A stretch of 64,000 nt of DNA, taken from assembly GCF_028561275.1 (NCBI RefSeq), contig NZ_JAQQTF010000005.1, positions 1 to 64,000 on the forward strand. Reading direction: 5' to 3'. Position 1 is the first letter of the stretch, and each line of letters begins with the position of its first letter. This DNA comes from Aureisphaera galaxeae (GTDB taxonomy: Bacteria; Bacteroidota; Bacteroidia; Flavobacteriales; Flavobacteriaceae). A program made the position numbers and the translations under genes. This document shows positions 1-8,293 of this stretch, in pieces. The notes under the pieces are model-generated. The model searched no databases, had not been told where the DNA came from, and saw only the letters and a program-made list of their open reading frames with translations.

Positions 1-351
1 ACCTATACGATCACCCTGACGGCCGAGGACGAGTACGGGAACGTATCTACCTGTACCTTCGAGCTTACGGTGGAGAGCGTACTTGGTCTTGAGGACACGG
101 TGCTTGACAATGCCATCAGCATCTACCCGAACCCAGCGGAGAGCGTGGTGAACCTTGCCAACACGGCCAACATCCTGTTGGACCAGGCGGCGATCTACGA
201 CACCAACGGTAGGCACATCCAGACCATCGACCTTAGCGACATGCAACAGGAGAAGGCCATAGACGTGTCCACCCTGGCAACGGGAGTGTACATGGTACTG
301 ATCACCAGTGACGAAGGTGCCGCTACGGTGAAAAGATTAGTGAAAGAATGA
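1..351 (+). CDS. C-terminal end of a large HYR-repeat protein with T9SS type A sorting domain (5' partial)
   Basis: The frame is open from the first base of the window, so this is only the last 116 residues. It begins with the end of an HYR/Ig-like repeat (TYTITLTAEDEYGN, then a STCTFELTV strand). About 80 residues of a type A T9SS C-terminal domain follow: an IYPNPAES motif, a short beta-rich core, a TLATGVYMVLI strand and a basic KRLVKE end. Proteins with this tail are exported by the type IX system and attached to or released from the cell surface. The stretch is visibly GC-rich with C/G-ending codons, unlike all downstream genes. This may reflect a highly expressed or repeat-homogenised giant adhesin; that is inference. 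The full gene lies upstream. Confidence 0.85.
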   Translation, partial: TYTITLTAEDEYGNVSTCTFELTVESVLGLEDTVLDNAISIYPNPAESVVNLANTANILLDQAAIYDTNGRHIQTIDLSDMQQEKAIDVSTLATGVYMVLITSDEGAATVKRLVKE

Positions 352-374
352 GGATTATGATAGTTAGTTAATGT

Positions 375-416
375 AAGAACCCCCTTTGGAAACGAAGGGG
401 GTTCTTTATTTTTTTA
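375..416 (+). terminator. intrinsic terminator after the HYR/T9SS gene
   Basis: A G/C-rich inverted repeat (AAGAACCCCCTT with its near-complement ending GGGGGTTCTT) is followed by a T-rich run. It lies 24 bases after the stop codon and is oriented for the plus-strand gene. Confidence 0.85.
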
Positions 417-428
417 GGAGGAGGAAAA

Positions 429-545
429 CTACTTTTTCTTAGCAGGAGCCGCAGCGGTTTTTTTTCGCTTCTTTTTAGGACGAAGTCTGCCCGAAGTTCC
501 CATAATGATTTTTCCCCTTTTCGTTTTTTTGTCTCCTTTTCCCAT
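429..545 (-). CDS. 30S ribosomal protein bTHX
   Basis: A 38-codon minus-strand frame encodes a protein beginning MGKGDKKTKRGKIIMG, followed by an Arg/Lys-rich stretch and an AAAPAKKK tail. The N-terminal MGKGDKKT-RGKI signature and strongly basic composition are those of the small-subunit protein bTHX (Thx family), known from Thermus and widespread in Bacteroidota, where it sits at the head of 16S rRNA. It is easily missed because it is so short. It stands alone between two plus-strand T9SS genes. The start is the ATG at 545, since the family begins exactly with MGKGD. No Shine-Dalgarno sequence is visible, as usual in this phylum. Confidence 0.9.
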   Translation of the reverse strand: MGKGDKKTKRGKIIMGTSGRLRPKKKRKKTAAAPAKKK

Positions 546-718
546 ATGTATTTGTTTTATAGAGTGTTACTAAAGTTAATAAAAAAAAGCAAATCCTTTA
601 GTAGTTATGTATTTGCCCCATCGAAGACACAAATTTTTGCATATCAGCAAGGTCTTCTTAGCGGTTTCTACTGCGAAAAACGTATATTAAAGTACATTAA
701 ACTTTAAATTTATTTATT

Positions 719-1675
719 ATGAGAAAAAATTATCTATTGCTTTTGCTAACAGCATTCTTTGCTTTTAATATGAGTGCTCAGATTGACCCGTTCTTCGATA
801 ATCTTGAGGGTGAAACAGATGGGGCTGATGTATGTAGCACCCCGGGACCTAACGAGTGGTGGATCGACTGGTTCTCCGATTGTTCTACCGCCGGACAAGC
901 AAGCAGTGCTCAGGCCTACAGTGGAAGTTTGTCTTTCTATGTACGTCCATCTGATCCTGGAGCAGGAGACGTTATCGATCCTGTACTGGACTTGGGTAAC
1001 AAAATCTTCGGGACTTGGTACCTAAGCTTTTGGTACTATGTGCCTAGTAACCGGGAAGCCTATTTCAACATTCAAGGGGTCACCCCGATTGCAGGTGGGG
1101 AGTGGGTGGTAGGAAACATTCCTTTCAACGGAGACTTGCTTACACCTGGTGAAGGACAAATTGACAACTCTGCTTTAGGAGCTGTTACTTTCACCTTCCC
1201 ACACGACCAGTGGTTTAGAATCTACATGGGATGGGATATCTCTGGTGGAATCTCTACGGCAACTTGGTTCATGTATGTTGACGGTAATGAAGTAATTCCT
1301 CCGGGAACTGCTTTCACTGATTCAGGAGGAACTGTTCCTACATCATTGGGGGGTTTAAACTTCTTCTCTGTGGGACCAAACAATGAGTACTATATTGATG
1401 ATGTGGAATTCTGTGATTTCTGTACTGGAGGGATAAGTGACCTTGAGACAATTGGGGTTTCTATGCATCCTAACCCGGTTAAAGATCGATTGAACGTTCA
1501 AGCAAGAGAAGCGATCTCTAACGTCACTGTCTACAACCTATTGGGGCAGCAAGTATATACTGCTAACATTGATGCGCTCACTACAACCATAGATATGTCA
1601 CAAATGACCACTGGAACCTACTTTGTACAGGTGGAAGTCAATGGTAGAACGGCCGTGGATAAAATCATAAAATAA
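719..1675 (+). CDS. secreted protein with T9SS type A sorting domain
   Basis: This 318-residue protein starts with a signal peptide (MRKNYLLLLLTAFFAFNMSAQ). Residues of about 22-235 form an Asp/Gly/Trp-rich beta domain that resembles concanavalin-like carbohydrate-binding jelly rolls (for example the IYMGWDISGG strand), but no catalytic motif is evident. The last 80 residues are a T9SS type A domain: a MHPNPVKDRLNV motif, YNLLGQQVY, then MTTGTYFVQVEVNG. It is therefore expected to cross the outer membrane by T9SS. The start is the ATG at 719 after an A/T-rich leader. An intrinsic terminator follows at 1701. Specific function unknown; a surface adhesin or carbohydrate-binding role is inference. 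Confidence 0.85.
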   Translation: MRKNYLLLLLTAFFAFNMSAQIDPFFDNLEGETDGADVCSTPGPNEWWIDWFSDCSTAGQASSAQAYSGSLSFYVRPSDPGAGDVIDPVLDLGNKIFGTWYLSFWYYVPSNREAYFNIQGVTPIAGGEWVVGNIPFNGDLLTPGEGQIDNSALGAVTFTFPHDQWFRIYMGWDISGGISTATWFMYVDGNEVIPPGTAFTDSGGTVPTSLGGLNFFSVGPNNEYYIDDVEFCDFCTGGISDLETIGVSMHPNPVKDRLNVQAREAISNVTVYNLLGQQVYTANIDALTTTIDMSQMTTGTYFVQVEVNGRTAVDKIIK

Positions 1676-1700
1676 ACAATAGCTCCATTGTTTTATAGGA

Positions 1701-1734
1701 AAAGGGGTGCCATCTGGCACCCCTTTCTTTTGTC
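1701..1734 (+). terminator. intrinsic terminator after the T9SS protein
   Basis: The stem AAAGGGGTGCC/GGCACCCCTTT has a four-base loop and is followed by CTTTTGTCTT. It sits 25 bases after the stop codon. Confidence 0.9.
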
Positions 1735-1771
1735 TTCCTATGTTCGGAATATACCTAAGTTAGTTATGTCT

Positions 1772-2533
1772 TTACCGAATTGAGGACACAAAGTTTTGTA
1801 TGCCAGAAACACCTTCTTTTCGCAATGATTTTATGAAAGCACTTCCTATAATAGCCCCTTTCGATTTTTCGGTAGCCGCCTGAAAAGTGGAAGCATTGCT
1901 AATTCCGAATCCGACGATCTGCTGGCTGTTAAGTTCCATGCGGGCGATTCTATCAAAATAATTAGCTTGTTCTTCGCCAAAACCGTCTTTGGCACCCGTG
2001 GTACTCGCACTACTTACCATATAAATGAAACCGTTGGAAGCCTCATCTATCTGTCGTATGCGTGCCTCAGACGTCTGAGGGGTGATTAAAAACACATTGA
2101 TAAGTCCGTATTGCTCAAATATGGATTGGTAGTGCTCTTGGTATTCGGCCAAGGGAAGATCAGGAAGAATGAGCCCATCGATTCCAATTTCTTGGCATTT
2201 CGCACAGAAGGCTTCCACACCGTATTGTAAAACAGGGTTGAAATACCCCATAAGGATTAAAGGAATGGAGATATGCTCCCGAACAGCTGCTAACTGATCA
2301 AAAAGCTTTTGGGTGGTCATTCCGTTATTCAAAGCTTGGGTAGAACTTTCTTGAATGGTAGGGCCATCGGCCAATGGATCGCTAAAAGGGAGGCCTATTT
2401 CTACCATATCCACTCCCGATTGTTCTAATTGCTTTAGTATAGGCACCGTGTCTTCCAAGGCAGGAAAACCAGCAGTAAAGTAAATGGACAATAGCTTTTT
2501 ATCTTCTTGAAGTTTTTGGTTGATTCTATTCAT
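1772..2533 (-). CDS. trpA: tryptophan synthase alpha chain
   Basis: TrpA splits indole-3-glycerol phosphate into glyceraldehyde-3-phosphate and indole, which is channelled to TrpB. The 253-residue TIM barrel has the usual length. It carries the signature VEIGLPFSDPLADGPTIQ, with the catalytic Glu of VEIG, and the catalytic Asp region in LILPDLPL. It is the last gene of the trp operon, 33 bases after trpB, and faces the terminator of the T9SS gene across about 40 bases. The start is the ATG at 2533, giving MNRINQKL. Cytoplasmic. Confidence 0.98.
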   Translation of the reverse strand: MNRINQKLQEDKKLLSIYFTAGFPALEDTVPILKQLEQSGVDMVEIGLPFSDPLADGPTIQESSTQALNNGMTTQKLFDQLAAVREHISIPLILMGYFNPVLQYGVEAFCAKCQEIGIDGLILPDLPLAEYQEHYQSIFEQYGLINVFLITPQTSEARIRQIDEASNGFIYMVSSASTTGAKDGFGEEQANYFDRIARMELNSQQIVGFGISNASTFQAATEKSKGAIIGSAFIKSLRKEGVSGIQNFVSSIR

Positions 2534-2566
2534 ATACTTCTATTTAGATCAGGAAATCCCCTCTGG

Positions 2567-3748
2567 CTAGAGATTAAAATAATTTATATAAGTGTTAAGG
2601 TCCTTGTCCCCACGGCCACTTAAGTTTAATACGACCACATCGTCTTCCTTAAATTTTCGCTGTTCGAAAATGGCCAAGGCATGACTGCTTTCTATAGCGG
2701 GAATGATCCCTTCGAGTTTGCAAAGTTCCAATCCTGCTTTCATAGCGTTCTCGTCGGTGATGGAAATGAATTCACCGCGGCCGCTAGCAAACAAATGTGC
2801 ATGCATGGGGCCTACTCCCGGATAATCCAAACCTGCCGAAATGGAATACGGTTCGGTGATTTGACCATCTGCCGTCTGCATCAATAGCGTTTTGCTCCCA
2901 TGAATGATTCCCATTTTCCCTAAGGCGGAAGTTGCTGCACTTTCTCCCGTGTCGATACCCTTTCCTGCGGCTTCTACCGCGATGATGCCCACTTCAGGTT
3001 CATTGAGATAGTGGTAATAGATGCCCGCGGCATTACTTCCTCCTCCAACACATGCCACTACATAATCGGGTCGCTCACGTCCTTCTTTTTCCAGCAATTG
3101 CTTTTGGGTTTCTTCACTAATAACGCTTTGGAAACGAGCCACCATATCGGGATAGGGATGCGGCCCAACAACACTGCCTATGATGTAATGGGTATCTACT
3201 GGGTTATTGATCCAATCGCGAATGGCTTCGTTGGTGGCATCCTTTAAGGTTTTACTTCCGCTGGTCGCTGGGACCACAGTTGCACCCAGCATTTTCATTC
3301 GGGCCACATTGGGGGCTTGCCGCTTAATGTCGATCTCACCCATATATACAATACACTCCAGTCCCATCAAGGCGCAGACCGTAGCGGTTGCCACACCATG
3401 CTGCCCAGCACCCGTTTCCGCGATGATGCGGTTTTTACCCAGTCGCTTGGCCAATAGAATCTGTCCAATGGTATTGTTTACTTTATGGGCTCCAGTATGA
3501 CAAAGGTCCTCACGTTTTAAATAAACCTTGGTGTTGTATTTTTCTGAAAAACGTTCGGCAAAGTAGAGCGGGGTTGGTCTCCCGACATAGTCTCGCAACA
3601 ACTGGCGAAATTCTTTCTGAAAGCCTTCTTCTGCGGTGATGCTTAGGTATTGTTGACGCAGTTCCTCTACATTGGGATATAGCATTTCTGGGATATAGGC
3701 GCCACCAAATTCTCCGTAGTATCCTTTTTCGTTAACGTTGTAATTCAT
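2567..3748 (-). CDS. trpB: tryptophan synthase beta chain
   Basis: TrpB condenses indole with serine using pyridoxal phosphate. The 393-residue protein is of normal length. The PLP lysine is Lys89 in [13 protein letters not shown], and the phosphate-binding glycine loop is [10 protein letters not shown]. It opens [15 protein letters not shown], typical of the TrpB1 class that pairs with TrpA. The start (ATG at 3748) lies 17 bases inside the end of trpF, which indicates translational coupling. Confidence 0.98.
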   Translation of the reverse strand: MNYNVNEKGYYGEFGGAYIPEMLYPNVEELRQQYLSITAEEGFQKEFRQLLRDYVGRPTPLYFAERFSEKYNTKVYLKREDLCHTGAHKVNNTIGQILLAKRLGKNRIIAETGAGQHGVATATVCALMGLECIVYMGEIDIKRQAPNVARMKMLGATVVPATSGSKTLKDATNEAIRDWINNPVDTHYIIGSVVGPHPYPDMVARFQSVISEETQKQLLEKEGRERPDYVVACVGGGSNAAGIYYHYLNEPEVGIIAVEAAGKGIDTGESAATSALGKMGIIHGSKTLLMQTADGQITEPYSISAGLDYPGVGPMHAHLFASGRGEFISITDENAMKAGLELCKLEGIIPAIESSHALAIFEQRKFKEDDVVVLNLSGRGDKDLNTYINYFNL

Positions 3749-4358
3749 GATTCAATTTTTTTAATGCTGAAATATCTTTAAGGCCGGGTTTCACTTCGAA
3801 CCGGCTGTTTACATCAATGGCGTAAATGGGTAGATCGGTTTGTAAAAGAGCTCGTACCTTGTCCATTTCCTCTAAACCAATCCCTCCACTTAAGACGAAA
3901 GGCTTTTTACTGGGATAGTCCTTTAGTACGGACCAATCGAAGGTATACCCATTGCCTCCTTTTTCCTTGCCTTTGGTATCGAACAAGTATTTGTCGACCA
4001 CCGATTCGTAGGATTGCAGGATTTTAAAATCGAAGGTGTCTTTAATGGAAAAAACTTTCCACAGTTCAACCGCTTCCGAAGCAAGCTGATCTTTTAATAC
4101 CCAGCAATAACGATCCGATTCTTCACCGTGAAGCTGAATGACATCAAACCCGAACTGCTTTGTTTTTTCGATAATGAATTCGATGGAAGCATCTACAAAC
4201 ACTCCGACTCTTTTGGACGTTCGCGTATCCGATATGGATTCCCGATCGAAATTCCTGGGACTTTTTTCATAGAAAATGAATCCCAAGTAGTCGGGTCGCA
4301 ACTCGTCTACGGCAGCCGTGTTGTGTTTCATTCCACATATTTTGAGTCGAAGGTCCAT
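3732..4358 (-). CDS. trpF: phosphoribosylanthranilate isomerase
   Basis: TrpF catalyses the Amadori rearrangement of phosphoribosylanthranilate to CdRP. This is a 208-residue single-domain barrel. The catalytic Cys is in the N-terminal KICGMK (Cys8) and the catalytic Asp in the late strand [10 protein letters not shown]. The VLSGGIG loop is the phosphate-binding glycine turn. In this organism TrpF and TrpC are separate proteins, not fused as in enterobacteria. The start codon overlaps the last base of trpC, and the 3' end overlaps trpB by 17 bases. Confidence 0.96.
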   Translation of the reverse strand: MDLRLKICGMKHNTAAVDELRPDYLGFIFYEKSPRNFDRESISDTRTSKRVGVFVDASIEFIIEKTKQFGFDVIQLHGEESDRYCWVLKDQLASEAVELWKVFSIKDTFDFKILQSYESVVDKYLFDTKGKEKGGNGYTFDWSVLKDYPSKKPFVLSGGIGLEEMDKVRALLQTDLPIYAIDVNSRFEVKPGLKDISALKKLNHELQR

Positions 4359-5137
4359 TACAGATGATCTATAAATTCTTTTGCTTTATTTCCAGGGTGA
4401 TCGCTTTTCATAAAGTATTCACCCATGAGAAACCCTTGGAATCCGTATTGTCTCAGCTCGTTGATGGCTTTGAGGCTACTGATGCCACTTTCGGAAACCT
4501 TCACAAATTCATTTGGGATCTTTTCTGATAGTGCTTTACTCGTATCCAAAGAAACCTCGAAGGTTTTTAAGTTTCTATTATTAACTCCTAATAAGTCCAC
4601 TGTGGGATGTAGGGATTTGTTGAGTTCTACTTCGTTGTGTACTTCGAGAAGGACATCCAATCCCAATTCCTTGGCTAAGGCCGAAAAGGATTTCAATTCT
4701 TCTTCAGAAAGACAGGCCGCAATCAATAAAATCGCATCGGCGCCATGAGCTTTTGCTTCGTGTATTTGATAAGGATCTACGATAAACTCTTTGCGCAATA
4801 AAGGAATGGACACCGAATGTCGTGCCAATACCAAATCTTCTAAGGAACCTCCGAAGAATTTAGTGTCGGTAAGTATAGAAATGGCACTCACCCCTGCATT
4901 TTCGTATCCCTTTACTACTTCGGGTAATAATACTTTATCATTAATGACCGACTTGCTTGGCGAGCGTCTTTTGTGCTCGGCAATAATACCCGTGTTCGAA
5001 TTTCGGATGGAATGGGCCATAGAAATACAGTCCCTTTCATAGTAAGGCAAGCTTTCGATGATAGAAAGCGGAAATGCCTCTTTCTTGGCTTCGACTTCCT
5101 TGCGTTTATAGGCGGTTATTTTTTCGAGTATGGTCAT
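4358..5137 (-). CDS. trpC: indole-3-glycerol phosphate synthase
   Basis: TrpC closes the indole ring from CdRP with release of CO2 and water. The 259-residue barrel has the family motif IIAEHKRRSPSKS near the N-terminus (catalytic Glu and Lys), LRKEFIVDPYQ (catalytic Lys), LLGVNNRNLKTF and VSESGI. The ATG at 5137 lies directly next to the trpD stop. It also overlaps trpF by one base, so the three genes are read as one tightly packed unit. Confidence 0.97.
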   Translation of the reverse strand: MTILEKITAYKRKEVEAKKEAFPLSIIESLPYYERDCISMAHSIRNSNTGIIAEHKRRSPSKSVINDKVLLPEVVKGYENAGVSAISILTDTKFFGGSLEDLVLARHSVSIPLLRKEFIVDPYQIHEAKAHGADAILLIAACLSEEELKSFSALAKELGLDVLLEVHNEVELNKSLHPTVDLLGVNNRNLKTFEVSLDTSKALSEKIPNEFVKVSESGISSLKAINELRQYGFQGFLMGEYFMKSDHPGNKAKEFIDHL

Positions 5138-6133
5138 TTAGTTAGCGCTTAATTCCTGTAGTTTTTTCAATGTTTTTAAGGCATTGCCCGATAGCAGACT
5201 TTCTTTTGCCTTTTCGAATCCATCGATAATGGAAGATCCATTTACTGTTGAAATGGCCAGCCCCGCATTGGCACAAACGACATTGTTTTGGGCTTCGGTG
5301 CCTTTTCCATTAAGGATGTCGGTAAATATTTGAGCAGAACTCTCCACGGTTTCACCGCCATAGATATCACTTTGCTGAATTCGTTTTACACCAAATGTTT
5401 CAGGAAGTAAGACCTTTTCCGTGACATTGGAAATCATCTTCACGGGGCCTGTTAATGAAACTTCATCATAACCATCCATCGCGTGAAGTACTGCAAAGTT
5501 TTTGGTGCCTTTTTGATAGAGATAGCCATACATACGGGCCAACTCCAAATTGAAAACCCCTACCAATTGGTTTTTCGGGAACGCTGGATTTACCATAGGA
5601 CCGAGCATATTGAAGAAGGTTTTTACACCCAGTTCACGACGGATGGGTGCCACGTTTTTCATGGCTGGGTGAAATAGGGGAGCATGCAAAATACAAATAC
5701 CTGCTTCGTCCAGAGACCTTTTTAGATAGTCCCTTTCATTGCTGAATTTTATCCCTAATTGTTCCATTACGTTGCTGCTTCCACTAATGGAAGAAACCCC
5801 ATAATTTCCATGCTTGGTAACCTTCACTCCAGCTCCTGCCGTGACAAATGAGGCTAGGGTAGAGATATTGAAGGTGTTTTTTCCGTCCCCTCCCGTACCG
5901 CAAAGATCGATGGTGTTGTAATCGGCGACATCGACGGGAACGCATAGTTCTAGAAGGGCGTCCCTAAAACCTTCCAATTCTTCCAAAGCGATGCTTCGCA
6001 TCATATAAACGGTAATGAAGGCGGCAATCTGACTGGAATTATAGGCCCCTTCACTAATGGAGACTAGTACATTTCTCGCCTCTTCCTTGGTGAGTTGTTC
6101 GTGGTTGATGAGTCTGTTCAGAATTTTTTTCAT
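5138..6133 (-). CDS. trpD: anthranilate phosphoribosyltransferase
   Basis: TrpD transfers the phosphoribosyl group of PRPP to anthranilate. The PRPP-binding glycine loop DLCGTGGDGKNTFNIS is plain, followed by KHGNYGVSS-SGS and the LGVKTFFNMLGPM region that binds anthranilate. The frame has two nearby ATGs, at 6139 and 6133. I take the second (MKKILNRLI), which gives 331 residues and the usual N-terminus; the other adds only Met-Thr. It follows trpG after about ten bases. Here TrpD is separate from TrpG. Confidence 0.97.
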   Translation of the reverse strand: MKKILNRLINHEQLTKEEARNVLVSISEGAYNSSQIAAFITVYMMRSIALEELEGFRDALLELCVPVDVADYNTIDLCGTGGDGKNTFNISTLASFVTAGAGVKVTKHGNYGVSSISGSSNVMEQLGIKFSNERDYLKRSLDEAGICILHAPLFHPAMKNVAPIRRELGVKTFFNMLGPMVNPAFPKNQLVGVFNLELARMYGYLYQKGTKNFAVLHAMDGYDEVSLTGPVKMISNVTEKVLLPETFGVKRIQQSDIYGGETVESSAQIFTDILNGKGTEAQNNVVCANAGLAISTVNGSSIIDGFEKAKESLLSGNALKTLKKLQELSAN

Positions 6134-6144
6134 GGTCATCTATT

Positions 6145-6711
6145 TTAGGCGGCCACCCAGTTTTTGATCATTTGTTTTCCTTTGGGAGTAAGCACACTTT
6201 CCGGATGAAACTGTACTCCACGAATATCGAAATCCCGATGGCGCAGGGACATGATTTGTCCGTTTTCGTCTATGGAAGTGATTTCCAATGCTGCTGGAAA
6301 GTCTTCTTTAGAAACTACCCAAGAATGGTAACGGCCAATTTCAATTTCTTGGTCCAAGCCTTTAAACAAGGGTTCATCGTTCACTAGAAGGGTTGCTTTT
6401 GTAGCAACACCATGGAAAACTTCACTTAGGTTGATGATCGATCCACCGAATACTTCCCCAATGGCCTGCTGACCGAGACAAACCCCCAAGATTGGGATTT
6501 TACCTGCGTAGGCTTCAATGACATCTTTTAATAGACCGGCTTCATCGGGAATGCCAGGACCAGGCGATAACAATATCTTATCGTAATTGGCTACCTCGTC
6601 CAATTGAAACTGGTCGTTTCTTTTTACGGTTACCTCTACATCCAATTCTTCGAGATAATGAACCAAATTGTATACAAAACTGTCGTAATTGTCTATTACC
6701 AGTACTTTCAT
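6145..6711 (-). CDS. trpG: anthranilate synthase glutamine amidotransferase subunit
   Basis: TrpG supplies ammonia from glutamine to TrpE. The 188-residue class I amidotransferase carries the nucleophile Cys78 in ILGVCLGQQAIG and the His-Glu pair in GVQFHPESVLTPKG. The oxyanion loop SPGPGIPDEAG is intact. Homologues can also serve 4-amino-4-deoxychorismate synthesis (PabA), so a dual role is possible. The position directly after trpE (one base gap) supports the tryptophan role. Confidence 0.95.
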   Translation of the reverse strand: MKVLVIDNYDSFVYNLVHYLEELDVEVTVKRNDQFQLDEVANYDKILLSPGPGIPDEAGLLKDVIEAYAGKIPILGVCLGQQAIGEVFGGSIINLSEVFHGVATKATLLVNDEPLFKGLDQEIEIGRYHSWVVSKEDFPAALEITSIDENGQIMSLRHRDFDIRGVQFHPESVLTPKGKQMIKNWVAA

Positions 6712-6712
6712 G

Positions 6713-8113
6713 TTATAGGGTTTCTGCCAATTCTAAGGCACGGAGCAAGGCTCCTAATTTGTTATACACTTCTTGTAATTCTTTTTCTTCATTGCTTTCA
6801 CTTACAATACCTGCCCCGGCTTGAAAATGTAACTGATGATCTTTGCTTACAAAGGACCGGATAATGATGGCATGGTTGAAGTTGCCGTTGAAATCCATAA
6901 AACCAATCGCTCCTCCGTAAAAATCGCGGTTCACATTTTCGTATTGCTCCAACAATTGCATGGCCCTGTGTTTGGGAGCGCCACTTAGCGTTCCCGCTGG
7001 AAAAGTGTCTGCTACAATCTGAAGGGTAGGGGTATCCGGATTTTTAAGCGCGGTTACTTTGCTTACCAAATGAATGACATGCGAAAAGAATTGCACCTCT
7101 CGGTAGGTCTCAACCTTCACATCGCTTCCATGGCGGCTTAGATCATTGCGGGCAAGATCTACGAGCATGACATGCTCGCTGTTTTCTTTTTCATCGGCCG
7201 CCAGTTCCTTTGCCAGGGCTGCATCTTGTTCGTCATTCCCTGTTCTTTTAAAGGTCCCTGCGATGGGATGTATTTCGGCACGATCGTCTTTTACAACCAA
7301 TTGCGCTTCTGGGGAACTTCCAAAAATTTTGAAGTTGCCGTAATCGAAATAGAATAGATACGGAGAAGGGTTTACACTTCGTAAGGCGCGATATACGTTG
7401 AATTCATCCCCTTCGAAGCCTTGGGTAAAACGTTTACTAGGCACTATTTGGAACACATCGCCTCGAGCACAATGTTCTTTGCAGGTGCGCACCAATTGTT
7501 TGAAGCCTTCATCATCTATATTGGTTTTGGGTGCTCCATTTTTGGTGAAGGGATACTCCGCGAAATTTTTGGATCGCAATAACTGTTCTATCTGTCCAAT
7601 ATTGCTTTCACTCTCGTAACAATGGGAAAAGATATAGGCTTCGTTATTGAAATGATTAATGGCGATGATGTTTTGATAGATAGCGTAATAGAGGTCGGGG
7701 ATTTCCAGATCGCCTTCCTTTTTGGAGATTTCAATATTCTCGAAATAGCGAACTGCATCGTAGGCCATATAACCGAAAAGCCCGTTGTGAATGAACTTGA
7801 ATTTTTCCGACGCTTCACATTCAAAAGAGGCGGCAAAGGCATTCATGAGTTCGGTCACCTCTGTATTTGCATCAATCTCCGATGCTAAACGACTCCCGTC
7901 GGGAAACTTCTGAATCACCTTTTCATTTGCCACTTGGAAGGAGGAAATCGGATTAAAGCATACATAGCTAAAAGTGTTGTCGTTGGCACGATAGTCGCTA
8001 CTTTCCAACAACAGGCTATTTGGAAACTTATCCCGCAGCCTAAGGTAGACAGATACTGGGGTGAGCGTGTCTGCCAATAGTCTTTTTGAATGTGTTTTTA
8101 AGTTGTATTTCAT
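6713..8113 (-). CDS. trpE: anthranilate synthase component I
   Basis: TrpE converts chorismate to anthranilate and is the first committed step. The 466-residue protein has the N-terminal LLESSDYR motif, which in the family forms part of the feedback tryptophan site. Its C-terminal chorismate-binding domain contains IHPIAGTFKRTG, LVDLARNDLSR and FPAGTLSGAPKHRAMQ. The start is the ATG at 8113, 11 bases after the T-run of an attenuator hairpin. As first gene of the operon it is expected to be controlled both by feedback inhibition and by the leader at 8124-8243. Confidence 0.97.
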   Translation of the reverse strand: MKYNLKTHSKRLLADTLTPVSVYLRLRDKFPNSLLLESSDYRANDNTFSYVCFNPISSFQVANEKVIQKFPDGSRLASEIDANTEVTELMNAFAASFECEASEKFKFIHNGLFGYMAYDAVRYFENIEISKKEGDLEIPDLYYAIYQNIIAINHFNNEAYIFSHCYESESNIGQIEQLLRSKNFAEYPFTKNGAPKTNIDDEGFKQLVRTCKEHCARGDVFQIVPSKRFTQGFEGDEFNVYRALRSVNPSPYLFYFDYGNFKIFGSSPEAQLVVKDDRAEIHPIAGTFKRTGNDEQDAALAKELAADEKENSEHVMLVDLARNDLSRHGSDVKVETYREVQFFSHVIHLVSKVTALKNPDTPTLQIVADTFPAGTLSGAPKHRAMQLLEQYENVNRDFYGGAIGFMDFNGNFNHAIIIRSFVSKDHQLHFQAGAGIVSESNEEKELQEVYNKLGALLRALELAETL

Positions 8114-8123
8114 GTTTTGTTGA

Positions 8124-8155
8124 AATAAAAAAGGCTTATCGTGATGATAAGCCTT
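8124..8155 (-). terminator. trp attenuator hairpin
   Basis: On the minus strand AAGGCTTATC pairs with GATAAGCCTT (10 bp, loop of about five bases) and runs into TTTTTT just before trpE. The upstream segment GCATAACC can pair with GGCTTAT of this stem with one bulge, giving an antiterminator. The three Trp codons of the leader can pair with the AACCAC overlapping that segment. This matches ribosome-stalling attenuation. Confidence 0.9.
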
Positions 8156-8186
8156 CGTGTATATTTTTTCACACTAGTGGTTATGC

Positions 8187-8243
8187 TCACGACATTCGAC
8201 GTAAGTTTTTCCACCACCAAGTATGAGTATTGTTCATTTGCAT
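8187..8243 (-). CDS. trpL: trp leader peptide with three consecutive Trp codons
   Basis: This 18-codon minus-strand frame translates as MQMNNTHTWWWKNLRRMS and stops 32 bases before the attenuator hairpin. Three Trp codons in a row, inside a short leader ahead of trpE, are the hallmark of a sensing peptide: ribosomes stall there when charged tRNA-Trp is scarce. The first ATG lies only eight bases after the promoter -7 box, so the message may start at or almost at this codon. A second ATG two codons on is an alternative start. Function is inferred from arrangement and base pairing. Confidence 0.9.
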   Translation of the reverse strand: MQMNNTHTWWWKNLRRMS

Positions 8244-8251
8244 TGTTGGTT

Positions 8252-8282
8252 CAAATATAGAAATGATATTTTAAATGACAAA
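8252..8282 (-). promoter_or_regulatory. trp operon promoter (Bacteroidota type)
   Basis: On the minus strand a -33 TTTG (8282-8279) is separated by 19 bases from TATATTTG (8259-8252), an exact match to the TAnnTTTG -7 consensus. The spacing is that of the primary Bacteroidota sigma factor. The expected transcription start falls at or just before the leader-peptide ATG at 8243. Confidence 0.8.
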
Positions 8283-8293
8283 TGAAAAATAAA

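Noticed and set aside
2681-3500. Plus-strand open frames opposite trpB
   Set aside because: They are shadows of the conserved minus-strand trpB codon pattern; no start context, motifs or conservation.
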